Source: Prevotella sp. (GTDB taxonomy: Bacteria > Bacteroidota > Bacteroidia > Bacteroidales > Bacteroidaceae). From it: a stretch of 30,931 bases of DNA. The notes beneath the pieces are model-generated. The model saw only the letters and a list, made by a program, of their open reading frames with translations. It was not told where the DNA came from and did no database searches. The stretch lies in contig JAFLSH010000002.1 in NCBI GenBank assembly GCA_022511055.1, positions 1-30,931 on the forward strand, in the 5' to 3' direction. The translations under genes and the position numbers were made by a program. Position 1 is the first letter of the stretch. Each line of letters starts with the position of its first letter. This document shows positions 17,601-24,286 of this stretch, in pieces.

Positions 17601-18255
17601 CGCCACATTCGCCAACACATCGAAATCGCAAGATGCCGTAGGGCAAGTGCAGAGCATTCGTGATGTGCTGGTCTATTCTGGTCAGAAAGACCCGAAGCTG
17701 AACGGCGGATTCTCGCTGGCATTGCGCTACAAGCAGTGGTCGGTCAACACCATGTGGGCATACGCCCTGGGCAATGTAGTCAGGCTGAACTATCTGTTTG
17801 AGGGCAACAACCTGATGCCTCAACCATACGCCAACCTAAGCCGGAAACTGATGAACGCATGGCAGCAGCCCGGCGATGAGCTGACCACAGACATTCCCGG
17901 ATTCAACCGTACCGGCGAGGCTGACTACTACCTGTGGTTTAACTACTCACGCGGCAATACGGGCATGGCCTCCGTCACTTCACGGTCGTCTTATTGGATG
18001 TATAATTACTCTGACCTGCGCATTGCGAAAGGCGACTTCCTGAGATGCCGCAACCTTAGTCTGAACTACAGCTTCCCATATAAGCTCATTCAGCACTGGA
18101 AGCTCAACGCCCTGTCACTATCGCTGAACGTGACCAACCCCGTGACTTTCTGTAGCAGCAAGTTCGATGGCCAAGACCCGGAAATCCAAGGCACTGGCAC
18201 AACGGCCATGCCGATAACGCAGACCTACACATTCTCTTTAAACATAAGTTTGTAA
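14680..18255 (+). CDS. SusC/RagA TonB-linked transporter with STN domain, signalling type
   Basis: Outer-membrane importer and signal transducer of 1191 residues. Signal peptide 1-19 (MKKLITGLCLFCATTLLAQ); STN domain about 22-95 (DRPISEIIRLIEQSSNYVFV); carboxypeptidase-D-like domain about 107-180 (DSNGEPLIGASVYVKDAEVG); TonB plug about 195-345, with MLQGRVPGLAVV, APVWVIDGVIWEE and DASATAIYGTRAANGVIVVK; beta-barrel to the end, closing with the strand TYTFSLNISL. It lies directly downstream of sigma and FecR and only 4 bp before SusD, so one operon is clear. The STN domain should contact the adjacent FecR. The sequence outside the STN differs considerably from the SusC at 7198-10521, suggesting that the two importers take different ligands while sharing signalling parts. 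Confidence 0.96.
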   Translation: MKKLITGLCLFCATTLLAQGNISVQATDRPISEIIRLIEQSSNYVFVFDETVRDLLASRATINATDQPIGQIMEQLLKGTDLEYKTSQRQVMVFQKSQQLPDSQKFLAEGTVYDSNGEPLIGASVYVKDAEVGTVTDERGHYSIRVPSGRSVLRFTYIGYDALEMQAAEAKAKKVSLHLSSTSLKEVTVVSDGYNTIDKRLSASSTYTVKAEDIQIANVPNVSNMLQGRVPGLAVVAPSGSPNAAPKMRMRGSSTIHGDAAPVWVIDGVIWEETVNVSNDEVNAILRGNQSLDQVNENASLSLLGNAITGLNPHDIESITFLKDASATAIYGTRAANGVIVVKTKRGREGKTQVNFSSSLGFTSRPRYSQYDMMNSQERIQLSKDMMANGYVFDVQPYATGFEGALFDLYAKNISDEEFAARVTELETRNTDWFKKLFQNAINQDYNVNVSGGGGQTRYYTSLGYSDARGSSKGDLMRRYNMNMSLDTRLWNVLQVSTRLMASDRTSDGFYMVNPFDYAIYAARTLDPQEYYTQTQTRIEGTDNNYMLRYNIFNELEHTSNTTNVRQTNAQISLRAQLAKGLFADGMLSYNLSNTSQRQWADENSYYISGIRGYEVGAVLPGSADELASRLPRGGILLDDQQKQTSWTARAQLNYNRSFGSQQDHTVQAMLGYEARSTRYDGLKEQEYGYFPDRGNKVSFEYNNSVSGSTDWHGSLDKHTATLVSTLSNTISEYGTLVYSYKNRYILNANLRMDASNRFGQYTNHKFLPVWSAAFRWNMGDEPWMPHTVINDLSLRGSFGMQGNIPTSVGPNLVVRYPSTVVNRWSGEYQLNISRLPYPNLRWEKTRTINLGLEWGLLNGRITGTFDYYHKKGTDILFKLPVALEYGQEEVYRNGADLTNYGLELSMTFIPIRTKDLELSLTPIWSKNSNRVASVQKQEYTIDDYLSGNAYEEGKPVNALYSWQFTGIDPATGYATFANTSKSQDAVGQVQSIRDVLVYSGQKDPKLNGGFSLALRYKQWSVNTMWAYALGNVVRLNYLFEGNNLMPQPYANLSRKLMNAWQQPGDELTTDIPGFNRTGEADYYLWFNYSRGNTGMASVTSRSSYWMYNYSDLRIAKGDFLRCRNLSLNYSFPYKLIQHWKLNALSLSLNVTNPVTFCSSKFDGQDPEIQGTGTTAMPITQTYTFSLNISL

Positions 18256-18259
18256 TAGC

Positions 18260-19708
18260 ATGAAATACAGAATCTTTTATATAGCTGCACTGATGGCTTT
18301 GACTGCCTGCGGCGACTTTCTTGAAGAAGTGTCACAGGATGAGTTTGAGCCCAAAACGGCATCGGCCTATCAGGAGCTGATGAACGGTGAGGGTTACACC
18401 CCTAACTGCGTAGACCCGATAACCTACATGATGGATGATGATGTGCAGGGCTGCAAAGGCTCACGGTGGAATGAGACCCTCAGCGCCCGGCAAGCCATCT
18501 TTGAATGGCAGCCAGACTACTGGCAGGTGGAAAACGACTGCCAGCAACTGCTTGGCAATGTGAAGTACAGTTATCGCAACATTTACAAGACGATTGCTGC
18601 TTGCAATATCATCATTGAAAATCTGCCGGGCAGCGAGGGTAAGCAAAGCGACAAGAACGTGACCATGGCTGAGGCGAAGACCATGCGCGCCTTCTATTAC
18701 TGGCGCTTGGTAAATACCTATGCCCTACCCTACAATGACACGCAGACCAACCCGGAAACCAATCTTGGCGTGCCGGTGGTGACAGAGTCTGAAGTGAAAG
18801 ATGCCGGCGCACCAAGAGCCAGCGTGGCTGAGGTCTACCGCCAGATTGTAACCGACATAGAAGATGCCTGTGCGCTCTACGGAGATGACACGACTGACCG
18901 TGGAATCTACCGTATCAACTACACATCGGCTCATCTGTTAGCCTCGCGCATCTATCTGTTCACGGAGCAATGGGAAAAAGTGATTGAGCATGCCACAAAG
19001 GCGCTTGCCACAGCACCAGAGTTGGTTAACCTGAGAAGCTACAACATAGACAACAACATGTCGCCTACCAACGGTGTCATCTCGAAGAAGTTCCCTGAAA
19101 CTATCTTTATCTGCGGTGCAAAAGTGATGAGCGGTGACTATGGGCTGCAGGGTACGCCTTTCGGGGTAAGCAAAGAGCTGGCCAACTCATACGATATCAT
19201 GGACCGCCGCATGAACACTTACCTGGTACCCAGCGGCTATGACTACTATCCTTATCGCATCACGAAAATCTGTAGCGATGAGCATGAGTTTGTTTGGCGC
19301 ACCGCCGAACTCTATCTGAACCGTGCCGAGGCATACATGAATCTCTACAAGCAGGGCAATAGCGAAGCTGGGCAACTGGCACTTGATGACTTGAACTGGC
19401 TGCGCCAAAACCGCTACCGCATCTACACAGATGTTGAGCTGACCACCGCTGACGACTTGCAGGAGCTGGTGCGCTCGGAACGGCGCAAGGAACTGTGCTT
19501 CGAAGGTTTTCGTTTCTTCGACTTAAAGCGCTATGGCATGCCGCGCATTGAACACACGCTGATTCCCGAGAGCGGCAATGCCGTTACCTATGTGCTGGAA
19601 GAGCGCGACCCTTCCTATTGTGTGCCACTGCCCGACAATGCGCTGGAACATAATGAGAACCTTGTACAAAACCCGTTGGCAAAACGCCGCGAAGGAATTA
19701 CCAACTGA
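18260..19708 (+). CDS. RagB/SusD family nutrient-uptake lipoprotein
   Basis: Partner lid lipoprotein of the SusC just upstream (4-bp gap). The protein has 482 residues. The signal sequence MKYRIFYIAALMALTAC ends in a lipobox with Cys17, and the mature N-terminus is GDFLEEVSQDEFEP. SusD-core features include AEAKTMRAFYYWRLVNTYAL near 135-155, ELYLNRAEAYMNLYKQG near 350, and the C-terminal signature RRKELCFEGFRFFDLKRYG near 412-430, which is strongly conserved in SusD proteins. The stop codon lies in the first copy of a 20-bp tandem duplication that also holds the next gene's start. Ligand unknown. Confidence 0.95.
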   Translation: MKYRIFYIAALMALTACGDFLEEVSQDEFEPKTASAYQELMNGEGYTPNCVDPITYMMDDDVQGCKGSRWNETLSARQAIFEWQPDYWQVENDCQQLLGNVKYSYRNIYKTIAACNIIIENLPGSEGKQSDKNVTMAEAKTMRAFYYWRLVNTYALPYNDTQTNPETNLGVPVVTESEVKDAGAPRASVAEVYRQIVTDIEDACALYGDDTTDRGIYRINYTSAHLLASRIYLFTEQWEKVIEHATKALATAPELVNLRSYNIDNNMSPTNGVISKKFPETIFICGAKVMSGDYGLQGTPFGVSKELANSYDIMDRRMNTYLVPSGYDYYPYRITKICSDEHEFVWRTAELYLNRAEAYMNLYKQGNSEAGQLALDDLNWLRQNRYRIYTDVELTTADDLQELVRSERRKELCFEGFRFFDLKRYGMPRIEHTLIPESGNAVTYVLEERDPSYCVPLPDNALEHNENLVQNPLAKRREGITN

Positions 19709-19742
19709 GAATAATGACTATCAATTGAGAACTATGACTACC
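19703..19742 (+). repeat. 20-bp tandem duplication at the SusD / lipoprotein gene junction
   Basis: 19703-19722 (AACTGAGAATAATGACTATC) is followed immediately by 19723-19742 (AATTGAGAACTATGACTACC), 16 of 20 identical. Each copy carries a TGA and, a few bases later, ATGACT. The first TGA ends SusD. The first ATG (19714) opens a four-codon frame (MTIN, stop), and the second ATG (19734) starts the next gene. Confidence 0.75.
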
Positions 19743-20663
19743 GTAAACGTGATACAAAGACTTACGCATGGCATTAAGCGCCAGCTTACCCTTGCTTTGG
19801 CATGCACAACCATGGCCGTGGCCTTCATGGCCTGCGCCGAGGAAGAAATTACCCCATCTCCTGACAACAGGTTAGTGGAGTTCCCGCAAGGAAACCACGA
19901 TTATGATGCAGAGATACTGGCTATCTACCAGAAATATGGTACGCAGCTGCTCTACAAATACAATGATGCCATGTTCCGTTGGCAGGTTACTGACCAGTTA
20001 GCCTATTTCAGCCGACCAGCTGATGAGTCTTATATTGCACAAGCCGTTAGCTTTATCCAGCATAATTGCCTTGACTTCTATAGTGAAGACTCGCTCAAGC
20101 TCTACCTGCCCTACCGCATCTATCTGGCCTCTGACTTAGGGCGGCTTTTCGAGTATTCGGGGCAAGACATAACTGGGGCTAATGTAAACATTAAAGACAC
20201 CATCTGGCACACGGCTGCCACCAACGGCTATGCAAACATCTGCTTTGGGCTGGCCAGCCAGCGGCTGACAACATTAAGCCGCGACTCTCTCTGCCTGGCC
20301 AAAGGCGAGCTGAATGCTTCCATGATTGCCCACGCCATAAGCCAAGGCCACATCAGTGTGCCCGCTGCGTTCATAAAAGAAGAGGTTTCCGGCGTAAGCT
20401 GGAGCAACTACATAGGAAGCTACAACATTTATGGGCTGCTTGAATACATTGACCCAAAAACCATTCAGCCTGAACAAGACTTCGCACTCTTTCTGAAATA
20501 TCTCATTGCCTACACGACAGAAGAGTTTGACAATAAGTTCACTACCAAGAGTTTCGATACTTCCGGCCGAATTGCTCGCAAGGCAGACATTGTCAGGGAG
20601 TGGATGCTTCAGGAGTATAACATCAACCTTGTCGACATGGCTGATACAGACATTGCTTTCTAA
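19734..20663 (+). CDS. Lipoprotein related to 'substrate import-associated zinc metallohydrolase' family, HExxH lost
   Basis: Predicted lipoprotein of 309 residues. The ATG at 19734 gives a signal peptide with lipobox FMAC (Cys34) and mature start AEEEITPSPDN. It resembles the lipoproteins with a putative zinc-binding HExxH site that are encoded next to SusC/SusD genes. Shared features are an early segment DYDAEILAIYQKYGTQLLYK (about 57-76) and a late segment EQDFALFLKYLIAYTTEEFD (about 247-266) followed by a helix near IVREWMLQEYNINL. Where those proteins have HExxH followed by a hydrophobic pair and HQ or similar, this one reads SMIAHAISQ (196-204): the first His and the Glu are replaced and only the last His remains. 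If the alignment is right, it cannot be a metalloprotease of that type and may be a binding protein instead. An earlier frame reaching 19578 overlaps SusD and is rejected. Family assignment is from memory of the pattern. Confidence 0.7.
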   Translation: MTTVNVIQRLTHGIKRQLTLALACTTMAVAFMACAEEEITPSPDNRLVEFPQGNHDYDAEILAIYQKYGTQLLYKYNDAMFRWQVTDQLAYFSRPADESYIAQAVSFIQHNCLDFYSEDSLKLYLPYRIYLASDLGRLFEYSGQDITGANVNIKDTIWHTAATNGYANICFGLASQRLTTLSRDSLCLAKGELNASMIAHAISQGHISVPAAFIKEEVSGVSWSNYIGSYNIYGLLEYIDPKTIQPEQDFALFLKYLIAYTTEEFDNKFTTKSFDTSGRIARKADIVREWMLQEYNINLVDMADTDIAF

Positions 20664-20686
20664 TAAAAAAACTAATATTCAGAGAC

Positions 20687-22099
20687 ATGAAACGATTATT
20701 TTTAGCCACTTTGCTTGTGGCGGTAACAGGTGCGGCTAAGGCACAGAAGACGGAAAAGCAACTCATTGACGAAGAAGCGCGCTATCGCTATGAGCTGAAA
20801 GACACCCAAAAAGCTGACAGCCTGCATAGCCTGATAGTAAAAACCTTTCCCAACGGCTGGACTGTACGCCGCGATGCCTTCAGCGAGGCTTTCAACCACA
20901 AAGAAGACTACCACGAATACATTATCAGCTGCCTGAAGAAATACCCGATGGAAGAGTCGGCAAAACTCCCCGAGTATCAGGAATTTGTCTACTATAACGC
21001 CATCCGCTCCTTCGCCAGTGACTACTGTTCAGGCAAGTATGACCAACAGGAGTTCATTGACCTCATGCCGGGCATGGACTTTAAGACACTGGCCGAAGTC
21101 TACAGGACTACCTGCTACGTTTTTCACTTGAAAAAAGCCGTGAGCGATGATATACTGCTGCCTTTGGCTACGCCTCTTATTGCTGAAATGAGCAAGAAGC
21201 TCACCGATGGCACATACTGCGAAGAGGGCTACCGCACCAAAGAGCAGTCAGACTCAGTGGCGCGCCACTTGCTCGACATATCATTAGGCAGCTATGCAGA
21301 CATTTTACTGTCGAAAGGCCAGCCCGCCGAGGCACTTCAGCAAATCAGCCTTATCACTCCCGAGCGCCGTTACCAAACGCCAGAGGTCAACGAGACACAC
21401 GTTAAGGCACTGCAGCAGACAAACCAGAATCAGCTGGTGCCTGAGACAATGAAACTGTCTTTCCAGGCCAATGCCGTTACACCCGCCATGATGGATATGG
21501 TGCGCGCGGACTATGTACAGCGGCACGGCAACGACCAAGGCTTCGACCAATATCTCAGCACCCTGAGGTCAGAGAACGAAGTGGCTGCAATGAAAGCAGA
21601 AATCAGCAAACAGCTGATAAAAGAGCCTTATAAGCCCTTCAAGCTGAAGGATATGCAGGGAAAAGAAGTCAGCTCTGCCGACTGGCAAGGAAAGATTGTG
21701 GTGCTTGACTTCTGGGCTTCATGGTGCTATCCATGCAAAAGCGCGTTTCCCGGCATGCAGATGGCTGTCGACCGTTTCAAGAACGATTCCAATGTGCTGT
21801 TCTACTTCATAGACACCATGGAGAATGCCGATGGCTACGAACAGAAGGCGCGCGACTATATGCAAGAGAATGGTTTCACATTCCAAGTATTGTTCGATGC
21901 CAAGGCCGATGCCAGTAAACCCGGCAAGAACCAAGTGGTCTTCTCGCAGATGAATGACATCAACCACTCGATGGCCATTCCCCGCAAAATGATTCTCAAA
22001 GACGGCTTTGTTCGCCTCACGCAAGAGGGCTACGGAGGCAGCCCCAGCCGTCTGGCAGATGAAATAACCTACGCCGTAGAAATGCTTAAGGCCGAATAA
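20687..22099 (+). CDS. Secreted TlpA-family thioredoxin
   Basis: Probable periplasmic thiol-disulfide oxidoreductase of 470 residues. Signal peptide 1-19 (MKRLFLATLLVAVTGAAKA); helical N-terminal region about 20-310 with no recognised domain; TlpA-like thioredoxin domain about 315-470 with active site WCYPC (Cys347 and Cys350) in LDFWASWCYPCK, and a cis-Pro candidate in MAIPRKMILKD. It starts 23 bp after the metallohydrolase-like gene and ends 5 bp before the protease-thioredoxin fusion, so it belongs to the sigma-FecR-SusCD operon. It is a shorter paralogue of the protein at 1054-3057; both even share a motif about 60 residues before the CxxC (DFDQYL-SL against GFDQYLSTL). The N-terminal regions, which differ in length, may determine client choice (inference). 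Confidence 0.9.
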   Translation: MKRLFLATLLVAVTGAAKAQKTEKQLIDEEARYRYELKDTQKADSLHSLIVKTFPNGWTVRRDAFSEAFNHKEDYHEYIISCLKKYPMEESAKLPEYQEFVYYNAIRSFASDYCSGKYDQQEFIDLMPGMDFKTLAEVYRTTCYVFHLKKAVSDDILLPLATPLIAEMSKKLTDGTYCEEGYRTKEQSDSVARHLLDISLGSYADILLSKGQPAEALQQISLITPERRYQTPEVNETHVKALQQTNQNQLVPETMKLSFQANAVTPAMMDMVRADYVQRHGNDQGFDQYLSTLRSENEVAAMKAEISKQLIKEPYKPFKLKDMQGKEVSSADWQGKIVVLDFWASWCYPCKSAFPGMQMAVDRFKNDSNVLFYFIDTMENADGYEQKARDYMQENGFTFQVLFDAKADASKPGKNQVVFSQMNDINHSMAIPRKMILKDGFVRLTQEGYGGSPSRLADEITYAVEMLKAE

Positions 22100-22104
22100 C
22101 CATT

Positions 22105-24264
22105 ATGGCAAGACATACGTTACTCACCCTCATGCTGGCCTTCTGCTGTGCCAGCATGAGCGCACAGAAATTACCCGAAGAGAAGATTTCTATGACATTT
22201 TACGCTCTGCGTAACATGTATGTAGATAGTGTCTACGTTAGCCCGCTGGTAGAGCAGCAGATGAAAATCCTGATGCAGTGCCTGGACCCCCACAGCGAGT
22301 ACCTGACACCTGAGCAGGCACGTGCCAACGAAGAGGTGCTGCTGAGCCCTACTGCACAAGGCCATACAGGGGCTGCGCTAACGACCACGTTAGATGCCCG
22401 AATGCTCGACAAGACAATAGGCTACATCAGCGTGGGCGTATTCATGCAAGATACGCCAGACCTTTTTGCCAATGCCATTGACAGTCTGCGCCGGCAGGGC
22501 ATGAAGCGGCTCATACTCGACATTCGCAACAACCCCGGCGGCTTCTTCGATGCGGCGCTGGCCATGGCCGATGAGTTCTTGGCCGAAGGGTCACTCATGG
22601 TGACCACCGAAGGCAAGCACCAGCCCCGGCAAGAGGTAAAGGCCCTGCGCAAAGGGCTTTTTGAGCAGGGGCAGCTGGTGGTGCTTATCAATGCACAAAC
22701 CATGTCAGCCGCAGAAATCTTTGCGGGCGCCCTGCAAGACTGGGACCGCGCCGTACTCGTTGGCAGCCGCACTTTCGGGAAAGGACTTATTCAGGAGACT
22801 CTGCCTTTCAGCGATGGCTCTGCCATACGCCTCTCGGTAGCCCGCTACTGCACCCCCTCAGGCCGCAGCATACAGAAGCCATACGCCAACAGGCCGCGCG
22901 AAAGCTACTGGAACGAAGTAGACAACCGCCCAGCCAACGGCGCACTACCCGCAGAATCGAAGCTGAAGCCCTACGAAACCCTGCGCACCCACCGCACCAT
23001 CTACGGCGGTGGCGGCATTGCCCCCGATGTCTTTGTGCCTGCCGACAGCGACCCTGTACAGAAAGCACTCGACATTCTCAGGAACGACAGGCTCTACAAA
23101 CAGCTGCTCACCACCAGCACCACGGCCACCTGGACTTCGTTCACCCCTGCCGCAACTAAACGTGCAGAGATTACAGGGCGCATGCCCGACCGCAGCTATG
23201 ATGGGCGGACCATTATCCTTGAACACCGCCACCCCATCAACTTCAACCTTGTAACCACTATTGACAGCACGGTCATTAGCAATGGGCATTTCACGTTGAA
23301 CACGGCCATAGCCGACACACTGAGCGGCTCACTCTGCCAGCTGCGCCTGGCCGATGTACAAGGCACAGATGCCCCTTCAACCATTGACCTGCGAGTTATT
23401 CTGACCGAAGGACAGACCCAAGTAACCATTGACAGCATTGGCCAGCAACTCAACGGCACTGCGGCCAACGAGGCATTCAGCCAGCAAGTGCTACAGGCTG
23501 AGCGCCAGCGGCGGCAGGCACTCTTCGCCCTGAACGGCCATTACAATCAGCTTCAGCGCACACGCAGCCTTACCGCTGCCGAAGAGGCAGAGCGCCAGCA
23601 CAGCCAAGACAGCATCAGTCAGGCATTCATGACGGTCTACGGCCGCTTTATCCGCGAACACATTGACCAGCCATACGCCAACGAGCTGTTGTTCTGCTAC
23701 CCACTAAATCGCTACACCGCTGCCGACAGCACCTTTCTCACCACCCACTGCAATCAGCAGCTGCTTGCCCAGCATCAGGAACGTGAGGCCGACCGACAGC
23801 GCCGCATTCAACGTTTTCAGGAGTCAGTCAAGGCAACAGGCATCGGTGCGCACTATCGGGAAATCACGGCACAGACACCTGACGGTCAGCCGGTCAAGCT
23901 ATCCGAACTCATTCAGCCAGGCCATGTTACCCTGCTCGACTTCTGGGCTTCATGGTGTGTGCCCTGCCAACAGGAAATCCCCTTTCTGAAAGAACTCTAC
24001 AAGAAATACCATGACAAGGGTTTCGATATCATCAGCATCTCGCTCGACAAATCGAAATCCGCATGGCTCAAGGCAGTCGACAAGCAGCAGATGCCGTGGC
24101 CACAGATGGCCGACTTGAAAGCATGGGATGGCCCTATCACTCAGGACTACGGCATTCAGGCCATTCCCTTCGTGCTGCTGCTCGACAGTCAGGGCAACAT
24201 TGCGCTCAAAAACCTGCACGACCACCTATTGGAAGCCGCTATCAAGAAGCAACTGAATCTGTAA
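22105..24264 (+). CDS. S41-type serine protease lacking PDZ, fused to a TlpA thioredoxin domain
   Basis: Exported fusion protein of 719 residues. Signal peptide about 1-20; S41/C-terminal-processing-protease part about 25-330; a DUF4369-like beta region about 350-440; a Gln/Arg-rich helical linker about 455-580; a thioredoxin domain about 585-719 with active site WCVPC (Cys618, Cys621). The protease catalytic dyad is visible: Ser201 in AQTMSAAEIFAGAL and Lys226 in SRTFGKGLIQE; DIRNNPGG (139-146) is also typical. Normal S41 enzymes carry a PDZ domain of about 80-100 residues between the DPHSEYLTPE motif (61-70) and the start of the core (GYISVGVF, 106-113). Here only about 35 residues remain, so substrate tethering by PDZ is lost. 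It is last in the operon and convergent with the GH2 gene 22 bp away. Co-location of a protease and a reductase in one chain suggests cutting of disulfide-bonded substrates (inference). Confidence 0.88.
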   Translation: MARHTLLTLMLAFCCASMSAQKLPEEKISMTFYALRNMYVDSVYVSPLVEQQMKILMQCLDPHSEYLTPEQARANEEVLLSPTAQGHTGAALTTTLDARMLDKTIGYISVGVFMQDTPDLFANAIDSLRRQGMKRLILDIRNNPGGFFDAALAMADEFLAEGSLMVTTEGKHQPRQEVKALRKGLFEQGQLVVLINAQTMSAAEIFAGALQDWDRAVLVGSRTFGKGLIQETLPFSDGSAIRLSVARYCTPSGRSIQKPYANRPRESYWNEVDNRPANGALPAESKLKPYETLRTHRTIYGGGGIAPDVFVPADSDPVQKALDILRNDRLYKQLLTTSTTATWTSFTPAATKRAEITGRMPDRSYDGRTIILEHRHPINFNLVTTIDSTVISNGHFTLNTAIADTLSGSLCQLRLADVQGTDAPSTIDLRVILTEGQTQVTIDSIGQQLNGTAANEAFSQQVLQAERQRRQALFALNGHYNQLQRTRSLTAAEEAERQHSQDSISQAFMTVYGRFIREHIDQPYANELLFCYPLNRYTAADSTFLTTHCNQQLLAQHQEREADRQRRIQRFQESVKATGIGAHYREITAQTPDGQPVKLSELIQPGHVTLLDFWASWCVPCQQEIPFLKELYKKYHDKGFDIISISLDKSKSAWLKAVDKQQMPWPQMADLKAWDGPITQDYGIQAIPFVLLLDSQGNIALKNLHDHLLEAAIKKQLNL

Positions 24265-24286
24265 ACGCGCCTTTCTACAGAGGCAT

